Assembly (NCBI RefSeq): GCF_000017165.1
Contig: NC_009634.1
Coordinates: 1,286,552 to 1,350,551, forward strand
Length of the DNA stretch: 64,000 nucleotides
Source of the DNA: Methanococcus vannielii SB
GTDB taxonomy: Archaea; AGJL01; Methanococci; Methanococcales; Methanococcaceae
Direction of reading: 5' to 3'
Shown: piece by piece, positions 5,907 to 15,318 of the stretch
Position numbering within the stretch: the stretch's first letter is position 1
Layout of the letters: each line of letters begins with the position of its first letter
Translations under genes and position numbers: made by a program
The notes under the pieces: model-generated
What the model was told of the DNA's origin: nothing
The model's database searches: none
Seen by the model: only the letters and a program-made list of their open reading frames with translations

Positions 5907-8027
5907 TTACTTTAACTTATTTTGAATGACGATTAAGGCATCCCCAACAATTCCCCCGTGGCCTTCTTCTTTTATAAATGCAGGGTTAATATCGATTTCA
6001 AGTATTTCATTGTAAACTTCCATTAAAACGCCAACTCGAACCATAAGTTCTTTTAAGTAATTTATATCGCTTCTTTTTTCGCCCCTGACTCCCTCAAGTA
6101 TCTTGTAGGATTTTAAAGACTTTATAATTTCTTCTGCATACTCTTCAGTTATTGGTGAAATTCCAAAAGACACGTCCTTTAAAACCTCTACAAATATTCC
6201 TCCAAGTCCTGTCATAACAACAGGGCCAAATACGGGGTCTCTTTTTGCGCCTATTATTATTTCTTTTCCTAAAATATATTCTTCCACTAAAACGCCATCG
6301 ATTATTCCATCAACATTTTTTTCACTTAGATACTTTTCTCCATTTTTAATAATAGTTTCAAAAGCCTCTTTAATATTCGCAGGATTTATTATTACACAGC
6401 CTGCGTCAGATTTATGCGGTATGTTTGATGAAACAACTTTCATTACAACTTTTCCTAAACTTTTAGCGTAAGTTTCAGCTTCTTCAACCGATTTTGCAAC
6501 AAACTTTTTAGGAATATTAAAACCGTTTAACTTTAAAAATTCTTTTGAGTTACTTTCATTTGGATTTTCAAGTAATTCTTTAATTAAGACGTGATTATCT
6601 TTTTTAACACTTGAAACTTCTTTTCTAATTTTATTTAGATATTCTGGACTGTCATATTTGTCACGTAATATACTTTGCCGGTATAAACATGCTAAAGCTT
6701 TAACTGCAAGTTCCGGGCATATAAATGCTGGAATTCCTTTTTCTTGTAGGTAACTTCTAGATTCCATCACTGAACCTCCGCCTACAAAAGATGCAACAAT
6801 TGGCATTTTTTCATTTTTACATATCATGTAGTTTTTAAGCTTTACAAGTTCCCTTGAAACTCCTAATGAATCAGTCATTCCTTGTGGAGTTAGTATCACC
6901 AGTAAACCGTCAATATTTTTGTCTTTTTCAATTAATTCAAATGCATGCCGGTATCTTTCAACATCTGCATCACCAATTAAATCAAGCGGATTTGAAATTT
7001 TGGACGTTTCGGGTAAATATTTTTTTAATTCTAAAACCGTCTCTTTAGAAAATTTTGCAAGTTCAAGTCCGTATTTATCAACAGAATCAGCTGCTAAAAC
7101 TCCAAATCCCCCCGCATTTGTTACAACGGCAATTCGATTTGACTTCATACGGGGTTGGACTGAAAATATTTTTAAAAGGTTTACAAGGTCTTCAAAGCCT
7201 TCAACGTTAAAAACACGGCTTTTTTTAAATGCTGCATTATATACTTCGGAATTTCCAGCAAGACTTCCAGTATGTGAGGATACTGCTTTTGCACCTTCTT
7301 TAGACCTTCCGCTTTTTAATACTATAACTGGCTTTTTTCTTGAAATTCTTTTTGCAGCAGAAATAAATTTTCCGTCTTTTAATCCTTCAATGTAAAGGGC
7401 AATTACTTTTGTATTGGGGTCATTTTCAAGGTACCTTAATATTTCATCCTCTTGAATATCAATTTTATTTCCCATGCTAACTATTTTTGAAAAACCTAAA
7501 TTGGAATACTCTGCAATATCAAGTAATGCAGTTAAAATAGCTCCACTTTGAGATATAAATGCAATATTTCCTATTTTTGAAAATTCTTTACTAAACGAAG
7601 CATTAAGATTACTGTAGAGGTTGATAACCCCAAGACAGTTTGGCCCAATTGTTCTAATTTTATATTTATCGATTACATTTTTTAGTTTAAGTTCTAAATC
7701 TTTATTATCTGATTCCGAAAATCCTGCGGTAATTATTATTGCAGATTTTATGCCTTTTTTTCCGCATTCCTCCATTGCATCAACGGTGTATTCTGCAGGT
7801 ATTGCTAAAATTACTAGGTCAATTGCATCTTCAATATTCAAAATAGAATTGTAACATTTAATTCCATAAATTTCATTGTATTTTCTATTCACAGGAAATA
7901 GTTTTCCGCCGTGTTCTTTAAATTTCATTAAATTTTTCATTACGGATTGACCAACTTTTCCTTCTGTTTCTGTTGCACCAATCAATGCAACGGATTTTGG
8001 GTTGAATATTCCTTCAAGTTCGCTCAA
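5907..8027 (-). CDS. acd: ADP-forming acyl-CoA (acetyl-CoA) synthetase, fused alpha-beta
   Basis: The 706-residue protein has a CoA-binding and ligase region (residues 1-455; start GIFNPKSVALIGATETEGKV) with the phosphohistidine motif SSHTGSLAGN near residue 255. An ATP-grasp region follows (about 480-700), with KVVSSNIPHKSDAGCV and EIDINPAF. This order is that of single-chain archaeal ACDs, which convert acyl-CoA, ADP and phosphate into the acid, CoA and ATP. The start is TTG with a GGGGAT site; no better ATG exists. It may conserve energy from acyl-CoA made by 2-oxoacid oxidoreductases such as the one at 56356-58932. Substrate range cannot be read from sequence. Confidence 0.9.
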   Translation of the reverse strand: MSELEGIFNPKSVALIGATETEGKVGQSVMKNLMKFKEHGGKLFPVNRKYNEIYGIKCYNSILNIEDAIDLVILAIPAEYTVDAMEECGKKGIKSAIIITAGFSESDNKDLELKLKNVIDKYKIRTIGPNCLGVINLYSNLNASFSKEFSKIGNIAFISQSGAILTALLDIAEYSNLGFSKIVSMGNKIDIQEDEILRYLENDPNTKVIALYIEGLKDGKFISAAKRISRKKPVIVLKSGRSKEGAKAVSSHTGSLAGNSEVYNAAFKKSRVFNVEGFEDLVNLLKIFSVQPRMKSNRIAVVTNAGGFGVLAADSVDKYGLELAKFSKETVLELKKYLPETSKISNPLDLIGDADVERYRHAFELIEKDKNIDGLLVILTPQGMTDSLGVSRELVKLKNYMICKNEKMPIVASFVGGGSVMESRSYLQEKGIPAFICPELAVKALACLYRQSILRDKYDSPEYLNKIRKEVSSVKKDNHVLIKELLENPNESNSKEFLKLNGFNIPKKFVAKSVEEAETYAKSLGKVVMKVVSSNIPHKSDAGCVIINPANIKEAFETIIKNGEKYLSEKNVDGIIDGVLVEEYILGKEIIIGAKRDPVFGPVVMTGLGGIFVEVLKDVSFGISPITEEYAEEIIKSLKSYKILEGVRGEKRSDINYLKELMVRVGVLMEVYNEILEIDINPAFIKEEGHGGIVGDALIVIQNKLK

Positions 8028-8247
8028 AAAATCCCCTCTTAAAAAATTAAACAGGCATTTAAATACTCTATTTATAGGTTATCGGTTAATAACTATTTTT
8101 TATAATTAATCAGTTATATTTTAATCAAGTTTTAACAAATATTTAATCATTATATTGAATACATAATTATCTTAGAGCATATAAGTATTTTTTGAAAAAT
8201 CTATATTATTAAATTATATGGACAAAAAGGCTGTTTTGGGTGATTTT

Positions 8248-9765
8248 ATGGTTATAAATCATTTAAGTCAAAATCCAGAGGTATTTTCGAAATTTAATTT
8301 GTTAAAAGAAAAATTGAAAATATATGAAAAATCCGTTTTAACTGCAAATGAAATTTCTTTAATTGACGAAAATTCAAAATATTTTGGATTACCTAAATCT
8401 AAATTAATGGAGAATTCTGGTACTTTAATATTTGAAGAAATAATGAAGCTGGATTTTAAATTTTCAAAAGCATATGTTTTTTGCGGTACTGGAAACAATG
8501 GTGGAGACGGCTTTGTTATTACAAGACATCTTTCAAATATTTTAGAAACTTCCCTTGTATTTATTGGGGATGAAAAGAACATAAAGTCACCTGAAAGTAA
8601 TGAAAATTTTAAAATAGTAAAAGATATTAGTTTTTTTGGAAATTTGGATTATTATAATGTATTAAATAGTGAAAATGTAATGGAAATTATGTCTTTACTT
8701 GAAAAAGACCTAAAATTAGGAAATATTCTTTTAGTCGATGCGATGCTTGGAACAGGTAGTTCTGGAAAGTTAAAAAACCCTTATCAGATGATTGTTGATT
8801 TTTTAAACGTTTTAAAATCTAAATATTATGAAAAATTAAAGATTTTAAGTGTTGATATTCAAACAGGAAATTTAAATTCGGACATTGAAGTAATTTTGCA
8901 TAAGAAAAAGACCAACAATAATTGCAAGAATTTTATTATAAAATCAATTGGAATTCCAAAATATATCGAGTATACCATTGGGCAAGGGGACTTAAATCAA
9001 CTAAGCCAGAAAAAAATAAAAAAAAGTTCTCATAAGGGTCAAAATGGCAAAGTTCTCGTAATTGGCGGTTCTAGTGAATATCACGGGGCTCCTGTTCTGT
9101 CTGCTCTTTCAGCATCTAAACTTTCTGACATTGTATCTGTAGCTTCAGTTTCAAAAGTTATAAAAACAATTAGAAATTTCCCTGAATTAATTCCCTATGA
9201 ACTACTTGGAGATTTTATTAATTTAAATCATTTAGATAACCTCTTAGATTATTCTAAAAAATTTGACTGCATTGTTTTAGGTAATGGAATATCTTTAAAC
9301 GATGATACAGGGGATTTTATAAACTCCTACATAACCGGACTAAATAGAAAAGTAGTTATTGATGCAGATGCAATAAAATTAATAGATTACAATAGTTTTG
9401 AATTTAAGCCAAACTTTATCTTTACCCCCCATAAGCGAGAATTTGAGTATATGGAAAGATATATATCGACTCCAGACTTTAAGTCAACGGTAGTTTTAAA
9501 AGGAAGTTATGATATAATATTTGATTCAGAAAATATTAAATTAAACATTACTGGAAACCCCGGAATGACTAAAGGAGGCACCGGAGATATTTTATGCGGA
9601 CTTATTGGTGCAATTTATGCAACTAATGATGCATTCCTGTCTGCATGTGCGGGCGCCTATATAAATGGTTACTGTGGCGATAAATTACTTGAAAGTAAGG
9701 GGTATTTTTACAATTCTATAGATATTGTAGATAATCTTTCTTACACATTAAAAGAACTACTATAA
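8248..9765 (+). CDS. nnr: Bifunctional NAD(P)HX epimerase / ADP-dependent dehydratase
   Basis: The 505-residue protein fuses an N-terminal YjeF-type epimerase domain (motif CGTGNNGGDGFV near residue 90) to a C-terminal ribokinase-like dehydratase domain (GSSEYHGAP and GNPGMTKGGTGDILCG). Together they repair hydrated NADH and NADPH in the cytoplasm. An in-frame ATG exists at 8218, but the ATG at 8248 has a GGGTGAT site at the right distance and is preferred. The epimerase part has Lys/Asn-rich insertions relative to typical members. The next gene, a PHP protein, starts 20 bases downstream and may be cotranscribed. Confidence 0.9.
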   Translation: MVINHLSQNPEVFSKFNLLKEKLKIYEKSVLTANEISLIDENSKYFGLPKSKLMENSGTLIFEEIMKLDFKFSKAYVFCGTGNNGGDGFVITRHLSNILETSLVFIGDEKNIKSPESNENFKIVKDISFFGNLDYYNVLNSENVMEIMSLLEKDLKLGNILLVDAMLGTGSSGKLKNPYQMIVDFLNVLKSKYYEKLKILSVDIQTGNLNSDIEVILHKKKTNNNCKNFIIKSIGIPKYIEYTIGQGDLNQLSQKKIKKSSHKGQNGKVLVIGGSSEYHGAPVLSALSASKLSDIVSVASVSKVIKTIRNFPELIPYELLGDFINLNHLDNLLDYSKKFDCIVLGNGISLNDDTGDFINSYITGLNRKVVIDADAIKLIDYNSFEFKPNFIFTPHKREFEYMERYISTPDFKSTVVLKGSYDIIFDSENIKLNITGNPGMTKGGTGDILCGLIGAIYATNDAFLSACAGAYINGYCGDKLLESKGYFYNSIDIVDNLSYTLKELL

Positions 9766-9785
9766 TTAATATTCCGAGGGAACTC

Positions 9786-10673
9786 ATGGAAAAAGAAATT
9801 TCTAGGGCTGATTTGCATATCCATACTAAGTATTCGGGAATGATGAAATATATGGGTTTAAAATTTCCTGATTCTGTTGAAGAACCCTTAAAAGTTATGA
9901 AATATGCAAAAGCCAATAATATGGATGTTATTGCAGTTACGGATCATAATTCTATAAAAGGGGCACTTGAAACAAAGAAATTTGAAAAAGAGTTCGGTAT
10001 TGAGGTTGTTGTCGGTAGCGAGATAATGTCAACAGAAGGGGAAATATTGGGACTTTTCTTAAATGAAGACATTCCAAAAAGACTATCTCCTGAAGAAACT
10101 ATTGATAAAATTCGTGAACAGGGCGGACTTTCTATATGCCCTCATCCTTATAGTCCGATATGTGAAGCATTAGGTGACAGAATTTTTGAACTTAAACTTG
10201 ACGGAATTGAAGTTTATAATGCATACCATAGGGATGGTATAGTAAACAACATTGCACTAGAAAAGGTTATCAAAAACTATCATAAATCCCCCTTTGCATT
10301 TTTAGGAAATAGTGATGCACATTTAGCTAGGATGATTGGAAACGGAAACACTAAATTTACTGGAAATTCTGCAGATGATTTATATTATGCAATAAAAAAT
10401 AGGAAAACAACGTTTGAAGGAAGCCCTACACCCCTTTCAGACATAATTCTTTGGAGTTATAATGTTATCTATGCATCAGAAAAGGCACTTATAAAATCGA
10501 TGGTAAAAAAAGAAGACCAGATTTTAAAATACAATGGTTCGCAGTTTAAAAAAGGAATAGCTGCATTTGGAGGGTTAGTTTATATTGGAACCCCACTTCC
10601 AATTGTTGCAGGGGTTTTAGGAAATATGTATCTTAAGAAAAAAGCTAAACAAAAATTAAAAGAAGTTATTTAA
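9786..10673 (+). CDS. PHP-domain metal-dependent phosphoesterase
   Basis: The 295-residue protein carries the PHP metal-binding motifs DLHIHTKYS (near residue 9), VTDHNS (near 56), ICPHPYSP (near 117) and GNSDAHL (near 175). The C-terminus has a Gly-rich hydrophobic stretch (about residues 258-285, IAAFGGLVYIGTPLPIVAGV) followed by a Lys-rich tail, suggesting membrane attachment, which is not typical of simple PHP enzymes. The reaction is likely hydrolysis of a phosphoester, but the substrate is unknown. It follows nnr closely on the same strand. Confidence 0.82.
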   Translation: MEKEISRADLHIHTKYSGMMKYMGLKFPDSVEEPLKVMKYAKANNMDVIAVTDHNSIKGALETKKFEKEFGIEVVVGSEIMSTEGEILGLFLNEDIPKRLSPEETIDKIREQGGLSICPHPYSPICEALGDRIFELKLDGIEVYNAYHRDGIVNNIALEKVIKNYHKSPFAFLGNSDAHLARMIGNGNTKFTGNSADDLYYAIKNRKTTFEGSPTPLSDIILWSYNVIYASEKALIKSMVKKEDQILKYNGSQFKKGIAAFGGLVYIGTPLPIVAGVLGNMYLKKKAKQKLKEVI

Positions 10674-10742
10674 TTATAGAATTTTAATTAAAATTTATTT
10701 AATTGTAATTCTTTTTAGTAGTTTTTAAGTTGTTTATAAGTA

Positions 10743-11354
10743 TTAAATCAATTCTACGAAATTTTCTATCATTTTTAGCCCGTTTTTACCACTTTTTTCA
10801 GGATGAAATTGTGTTGCATAGATGTTTCCTTTAGTTAATACTGATGGAAATTCGTAAACGTAATCGGTAATTCCAGAAATTGTACTGTTATCTACTGGAT
10901 TTACATGGTAGGAGTGTACGAAATAAAAATATTCATTATTATTTATTCCTTCAAAAATCGGGATGTCTTTTACTTGATTTACAGTATTCCAGCCCATATG
11001 GGGGATTTTTCGAACATTTTTAAACCTAATTACGTCCCCATTTATAACTTTTAGTCCTGAAATTTCTTTTTGTTCTTCGCTCCTATCTAAAAGTAGTTGC
11101 ATACCAAGACATATGCCTAAAAAAGGTACTTTACCAACGCAGCGACTTATTACTTCAATTAAAGAATAATCGCCAGTTTTTTGAGCTAGATTTTTCATTG
11201 AATCTCCGAAATTTCCAACTCCTGGTAAAATTAGTTTATCTGCGCTAAATATGGTTTCAGGATCATTTGTAACAATTATATCTTTAGTGTAAAGTTCAAA
11301 AGCCTTTTCAATACTTCTTAAGTTTCCCGCATTGTAGTCAATTATTGCAATCAC
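10743..11354 (-). CDS. hisH: Imidazole glycerol phosphate synthase, glutaminase subunit HisH
   Basis: The 203-residue class I glutamine amidotransferase has the oxyanion and nucleophile motif FLGICLGMQLL (Cys near residue 81) and the catalytic His in YATQFHPEKSG. HisH supplies ammonia to HisF in step 5 of histidine synthesis. The start is GTG, reading MIAIIDYNAGNLRSIEKA; no ATG lies nearby in frame. hisI is far away at 30805-31215, so the his genes are dispersed. It lies 12 bases downstream of tbp on the same strand and may be cotranscribed with it. Confidence 0.94.
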   Translation of the reverse strand: MIAIIDYNAGNLRSIEKAFELYTKDIIVTNDPETIFSADKLILPGVGNFGDSMKNLAQKTGDYSLIEVISRCVGKVPFLGICLGMQLLLDRSEEQKEISGLKVINGDVIRFKNVRKIPHMGWNTVNQVKDIPIFEGINNNEYFYFVHSYHVNPVDNSTISGITDYVYEFPSVLTKGNIYATQFHPEKSGKNGLKMIENFVELI

Positions 11355-11366
11355 GAATATCCCGTT

Positions 11367-11912
11367 TTAATATAATTCCTGTTCTAATTCTTTTAATGTT
11401 GCAGATATTTTGTCAAATGCAATATATGCATCTTCAATTACTTTTAAACCCGTAATTACGACTTTTCCACTGCCAAATATTAGTACTACTACTTTAGGGT
11501 CGCTTAATCTATAAACAAGACCTGGGAACTGCTCAGGTTCGTATTCGGTGCATTCTAAGGTTGAAATATCATCTAAATTTGGTTCCATACCAAGTTCTGT
11601 TGTTGCAACCATGTTTTGTACACTTACTACGGGATTATCTATAATTTCCATTCCAGCTTCCTTTAGTTCTTTTATTATTTTTTTAATTGCAATTTCCGCA
11701 TCTTCTTTACTTTTTGCACCCGTACAATTTAATTTGCCACTTCTAAATATTAAAAGTGCAACCTTAGGATCACTCAATCTACAAACTAATCCTGGAAATT
11801 GTTCTGGTTCATATTCTGCGTTATCTAAAATGTCCGCAGCATATTCTAAATCGATATCAGTACCTATCTGGGTGGATACAACCACGTTTACAATCTTAAT
11901 TTCAGGCTCCAT
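11367..11912 (-). CDS. tbp: TATA-box-binding protein
   Basis: The 181-residue protein consists of two imperfect direct repeats, as in all TBPs: NVVVSTQIGTDIDLEYAA with EYEPEQFPGLVCRLSDP in the first half, and NMVATTELGMEPNLDD with EYEPEQFPGLVYRLSDP in the second. It binds box A and recruits TFB and RNA polymerase. The acidic C-terminus (KELEQEL) is typical of archaeal TBPs. The ATG follows a GGTGAAAGA site. The upstream region is unusually dense in TATA-like sequences, which suggests autoregulation. Confidence 0.97.
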   Translation of the reverse strand: MEPEIKIVNVVVSTQIGTDIDLEYAADILDNAEYEPEQFPGLVCRLSDPKVALLIFRSGKLNCTGAKSKEDAEIAIKKIIKELKEAGMEIIDNPVVSVQNMVATTELGMEPNLDDISTLECTEYEPEQFPGLVYRLSDPKVVVLIFGSGKVVITGLKVIEDAYIAFDKISATLKELEQELY

Positions 11913-11922
11913 TCTTTCACCA

Positions 11923-11980
11923 GTTTATATATATGCTATATTTTTCTATTTATATAGTATATAAATATTTATATATAGTT
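11923..11980 (-). promoter_or_regulatory. Cluster of overlapping TATA-like elements upstream of tbp
   Basis: Within 58 bases immediately upstream of the tbp start, the sequence holds at least three TATA-like stretches, around 11923-11933, 11949-11965 and 11967-11980, several of them near-palindromic. Only A and T occur over most of the region. At least one must be the promoter of tbp. The number exceeds that seen upstream of neighbouring genes, so extra sites could be targets of TBP itself. Confidence 0.45.
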
Positions 11981-12039
11981 TATACATTTAAATATATAAA
12001 TTAATTTTGGTAAAATAAAAAGAATGGAATTTAGCTTTA

Positions 12040-12339
12040 TTACATGAATAAAGCGCCAAGACCTGCAGCTGCAGCAGCCGTTGTGTCTTCCTTCTTTTCT
12101 TCTTTTTTAACTTCAGCTGGAGCAGCAGCAGCTGCAACAGGAGCAGCAGCTGCAACTGGTGCGATAGCAGCTTTTGCGATAGCTTCTGCAATGTCAACGC
12201 CTTCCAATGCTGCAACTAATGCTTTAACTCTAGCATCGTTAGCTTCGATACCGCCTGCAACTAAAACTGCTTTAACTGCTTCTTCGGTTACTTCTTTGTT
12301 TGCTGAATTTAATAATAATGCTGCGTATATGTATTCCAT
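12040..12339 (-). CDS. rpl12: Ribosomal protein P1 (archaeal L12)
   Basis: The 99-residue protein begins [20 protein letters not shown]. It has an N-terminal helical dimerisation domain (1-55), an Ala/Pro-rich hinge (65-85), a Lys/Glu charged segment, and the conserved tail GLGALFM that contacts translation factors. An ATG 15 bases upstream is in frame, but the ATG at 12339 follows a GGAGGTG site, so it is the start. Multiple dimers bind the C-terminal part of uL10. It is the third gene of the L1-L10-L12 operon, as in other methanococci. Confidence 0.95.
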   Translation of the reverse strand: MEYIYAALLLNSANKEVTEEAVKAVLVAGGIEANDARVKALVAALEGVDIAEAIAKAAIAPVAAAAPVAAAAAPAEVKKEEKKEDTTAAAAAGLGALFM

Positions 12340-12413
12340 AAAGTACACCTCCAAGATGTATGAACTCTTTTTTGAAATTATTTATTTCCATATATATTTT
12401 TTTCGGTAAAATT

Positions 12414-13424
12414 TTAGAAGAGTAATCCAAGACCTGCAGCAGGAGCAGCTTCTTCTTTTTTCTCTTCCTTCTTAGTTTCTGCTTTTGGAGCTTCTTCAGT
12501 AGCTACTACTGCACTGGATGAGATTTGTTCTTTTAAGTCATCATCTAATGCTTCATCGCCAGCTAATTTAGCAACTGCAATCATTTGAGCATGAGCTTTT
12601 CCAAGGATTGCATCAGCAGTTTTTTCTGTTATGAATGCACTTTCAACGGATACTGCTTTTGCATCGTTGAATGCTTTTTGAACAATTGTTTCAATTGTTG
12701 CACTCGTAGGTATAACCGCATTAACTGATAAATTAAATGCGTTAGTGTACGCTTTTTGAAGTTTACCTAAGAATTCTTCTTCATCGATTCTTAATACATC
12801 GGATGTATAGATTACACCTTCTTCGTAAACTCCGAGAACGTTCAAACCAACTGTAACTGGTTTAATACCTAATGCAGAAAGTACTACTGCAAGTTTAGGT
12901 GATATTACATCGCCTTCTTTTGCAACGACTTTGTCTTCTTTAATTCCAATTTTACCTTTATCGATTGCAGCCGGGATTCCAACTGCCTTTAATTCACTTA
13001 AAAATGGCCCCGGTGGCATTCCAGTTGAACCGGATTTAACTTCGATATCGCATGGTGCAATAGCGCCTCCTTTTATTGGAGCAGGACTTTTACTTTCTTC
13101 AAGTGTTTTAAATAATTTGAACGGATTCATTTCTGTAACAACGATTGCCGCCCCTTTGTCCAAGTAATCTACTAATTTAGCAAATTCAGGGTTGCCAGTT
13201 TCTTCAGCAACTTCCTCAACTGCTCTTTTAATCAAAGTGTTTCTTGACATTTTTAATGTCATTTGGTCTCTGATTTTGTCCCTAATTTCTTGGAGCTGTA
13301 CTGCAGGAACTTCCATCATGTCAATTAATGCAATAACATTCGCACTTTTAAGTAATTCTTTTAATGCATTAACTTCTTCAATTTTCCAAGGGGCAATTTT
13401 ATGCTCTGATTTTGCGTCGATCAT
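12414..13424 (-). CDS. rpl10: Ribosomal protein uL10 (P0)
   Basis: The 336-residue protein has the P0 layout: an rRNA-binding N-terminal domain (1-105) with the inserted domain of archaeal/eukaryal P0 (about 110-180), helical P1-binding spine, and a charged tail ending PAAGLGLLF, similar to the end of L12. It forms the base of the ribosomal stalk. The start follows an AAGGGG site, and the stop of L1 lies 12 bases upstream. It is coregulated with L1 and L12. Confidence 0.96.
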   Translation of the reverse strand: MIDAKSEHKIAPWKIEEVNALKELLKSANVIALIDMMEVPAVQLQEIRDKIRDQMTLKMSRNTLIKRAVEEVAEETGNPEFAKLVDYLDKGAAIVVTEMNPFKLFKTLEESKSPAPIKGGAIAPCDIEVKSGSTGMPPGPFLSELKAVGIPAAIDKGKIGIKEDKVVAKEGDVISPKLAVVLSALGIKPVTVGLNVLGVYEEGVIYTSDVLRIDEEEFLGKLQKAYTNAFNLSVNAVIPTSATIETIVQKAFNDAKAVSVESAFITEKTADAILGKAHAQMIAVAKLAGDEALDDDLKEQISSSAVVATEEAPKAETKKEEKKEEAAPAAGLGLLF

Positions 13425-13436
13425 ACTTTCAACCCC

Positions 13437-14078
13437 TTATTTTGATATGGGGGCTGCTGCACCCATAGTGAGTTTTGTAAATGCACTCTTTACGTGGTAG
13501 AGGCCTTTTTCGTATTTTTTAGCCACTACGTTTAAAATTGCTTCCGCATTTGCAGCGATTTCTTCATCACTCATAGCTTCAGTTCCAATGTATACTTGGA
13601 ATAACGATTTATCCCTTGTATTTATGGCTACTGTTTTTTTGAATCTAGCAACCAATGGAGCCAAATTTGCATTTCCAGGCACTGGTTGTGGCATTTTACC
13701 CCTAGGGCCTAGAACTGGACCTAATGATTTACCTACCAATGGCATCATGTCTGCTTGAGCAATAAAGAATCCGTGCTCGTTAGCAATTCTTTTAGCTGCT
13801 TTTTTATTTTTACCTAATTCTTCTAATTCTTCCTGTCTTATTACAGTGAGGCCCATTTCTGCTGCCTGTGCCGCTAAGTCACCTTTTGCAATCACAGCGA
13901 TCTTAGTGTCCTTACCTTTTCCGCTAGGTAAGACGATCTGTTCTTTCAACCTGTTTTCAGGTCTTGTAAGATCTAACTCTTTCAAGTTTACAATAAGATC
14001 AACGGACTGTGTGAAGTTTCGCGGCTTAGCGAGAGTTCGAGCCTCCTTCACTGCTTTTTGTATTTGTGCACTGTCCAT
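13437..14078 (-). CDS. rpl1: Ribosomal protein uL1 (autoregulatory)
   Basis: The 213-residue protein matches archaeal L1, with the N-terminal domain, the central domain containing [21 protein letters not shown] (in parts), and the return to domain I near [10 protein letters not shown]. It forms the mobile L1 stalk on 23S rRNA. In the related Methanococcus vannielii, L1 represses translation of its own L1-L10-L12 mRNA by binding a hairpin about 30 bases inside the coding sequence. A matching hairpin exists here at 14011-14051. The ATG follows a GGAGG site. Confidence 0.97.
   Translation of the reverse strand: MDSAQIQKAVKEARTLAKPRNFTQSVDLIVNLKELDLTRPENRLKEQIVLPSGKGKDTKIAVIAKGDLAAQAAEMGLTVIRQEELEELGKNKKAAKRIANEHGFFIAQADMMPLVGKSLGPVLGPRGKMPQPVPGNANLAPLVARFKKTVAINTRDKSLFQVYIGTEAMSDEEIAANAEAILNVVAKKYEKGLYHVKSAFTKLTMGAAAPISK
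14011..14051 (-). promoter_or_regulatory. L1-binding mRNA hairpin inside the rpl1 coding sequence
   Basis: On the mRNA strand, GTGAAG (14051-14046) pairs with CTTCAC (14016-14011), enclosing an internal region that includes AGGCTCG and GCCGCGAAAC. It starts 27 bases after the A of the start codon. This is the place and type of structure through which methanococcal L1 represses its own operon by mimicking its 23S rRNA site. The pairing is seen directly; the function rests on published work in M. vannielii. Confidence 0.75.
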
Positions 14079-14104
14079 GTTGTTGCCTCCTGTAATTATT
14101 TAAC

Positions 14105-14159
14105 CGCACCAATGCGATCTATACATGGAGCATACGTACTATTGTTACATATTATAAAT
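14105..14159 (-). promoter_or_regulatory. Probable promoter and leader hairpin of the L1-L10-L12 operon
   Basis: On the minus strand TTTATAATATG (14159-14149) is a reasonable box A about 70 bases upstream of the L1 start. Downstream of it, CGCA-CCAA-TGCG (14105-14116) would form a four-base-pair hairpin in the leader, shortly before the GGAGG site. Whether the hairpin matters is unknown. Confidence 0.45.
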
Positions 14160-14239
14160 AAGTTACTGAGGTTTAAATATACTTAAAAAAGAGTTTATAA
14201 ATGATATTTTTTTATAAGAATCGTAGTTGGGTATAAAGG

Positions 14240-14527
14240 TTATAATTCTTCTAAACAATTACTACAAAGGTCAATTATGTCCCTTAAAGCTTCTTTTAAA
14301 ACTTTTTCTGCAAGTACCCCTTCAGTTTTTAGGACTAATGTTGGGTTTGAGATATATCTTCCTGTTTCAGGGTGTAAAACTGGATGTTCTACACCATAAG
14401 ATGCAATTACAACTCCTTTTTTTGAAAGCAATGATTCTTTTAATGCATTACTTAATGAATGATCATCGTTAACAAGTTCCAATTCTATAGAATTTTCGCT
14501 TTTTTCAATAATATTAATATAACTCAT
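14240..14527 (-). CDS. rpoL: DNA-directed RNA polymerase subunit L (Rpo11)
   Basis: The 95-residue protein contains [15 protein letters not shown] (residues 20-34) and [17 protein letters not shown], the conserved motif of the RpoL/Rpb11 family that dimerises with Rpo3 (RpoD) in the assembly platform. Its ATG overlaps the stop of the DUF2067 gene by four bases, showing translational coupling. The length matches the family. Confidence 0.93.
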   Translation of the reverse strand: MSYINIIEKSENSIELELVNDDHSLSNALKESLLSKKGVVIASYGVEHPVLHPETGRYISNPTLVLKTEGVLAEKVLKEALRDIIDLCSNCLEEL

Positions 14528-15141
14528 TTTTTCACACTCAAAAGTTCTTTTCTTGTTAAATCTATATCCTTATTCAGGACGATTTTTTCGTTTTCTTCCC
14601 GAAATAATTCTTTTTCTAGGCCTTTTTCAAGTAATATGTTAACATCATTTCCTGTAATATATGAAGCAAGCGCTAATACATTTTTAACAGGTTTTGATCC
14701 GAGTTTATAAACGTTTAGTTCGGAATATATTTCGAGTATGTTTTTCAAAATGTCATTTAACTCTTCGACTTTTAATTCACACTTGATTACGTTTTCATCT
14801 TTTAAATATTTAAAATTAATTTTAAGTGCACTTAGGGTGTCTAGAACTAGGTCTTTATTTACAGGGTATTTCAAATCACTTAATTTGTATTCATATAACC
14901 CTTTTACGTCCACATTATATTTATTATGGACATGCTCAATTATTGAAAGAATATTTTTATAATCTTCAACCAATTTATTCTTATCTTCACCAAATATTTT
15001 TATTCGTGCACTATTATATGCTTTATTTTCCGAATAATTGGCTTTAGCATCAAAAGAATAATCTATGCCCATTTTTGATATTCTTTCACATATTTCGATT
15101 ACTTCTTTTTCAGTACCCTTTATAGAAATTATTTTTTTCAC
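14524..15141 (-). CDS. DUF2067 family archaeal protein
   Basis: The 205-residue protein has no motif for an enzyme that I recognise. Its first half looks like an alpha-beta domain ([20 protein letters not shown]). It matches in size and neighbourhood the DUF2067 family, which in archaea lies next to rpoL. The start is GTG with a GGTGAG site. The four-base overlap with rpoL implies a linked role, perhaps in transcription or RNA metabolism, but this is inference from position only. Confidence 0.65.
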   Translation of the reverse strand: MKKIISIKGTEKEVIEICERISKMGIDYSFDAKANYSENKAYNSARIKIFGEDKNKLVEDYKNILSIIEHVHNKYNVDVKGLYEYKLSDLKYPVNKDLVLDTLSALKINFKYLKDENVIKCELKVEELNDILKNILEIYSELNVYKLGSKPVKNVLALASYITGNDVNILLEKGLEKELFREENEKIVLNKDIDLTRKELLSVKK

Positions 15142-15237
15142 TTATCTCACCAAAAATTCCCTCATCTCATAAATCATTTCTCATAAAATCATATTAATTT
15201 AATAAGATTATAATGAAAAACTGTTTAGACACAATCA

Positions 15238-15247
15238 TTATATATAG
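15238..15247 (+). promoter_or_regulatory. TATA box for tyrS
   Basis: TTATATATAG lies about 70 bases before the preferred tyrS start and about 25 bases before a plausible transcription start near 15268. It has the usual methanococcal box A shape. The gap 15142-15288 otherwise holds no gene. Confidence 0.45.
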
Positions 15248-15318
15248 TCTTATATATTGTTATTTCTACCGTATATACAAAATTGTAAATGTTTGAATAT
15301 CAAGTATCAGGCGAAAAT

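Noticed and set aside
6919-7395. Plus-strand frame of about 158 codons opposite the acyl-CoA synthetase
   Set aside because: It is an antisense shadow with no ribosome site and no known domain, while the minus-strand gene has full-length family motifs.
12044-12409. Plus-strand frame opposite ribosomal protein L12
   Set aside because: It is a low-complexity Ala/Ser shadow of the Ala-rich hinge of L12, whose identity, ribosome site and operon position are clear.
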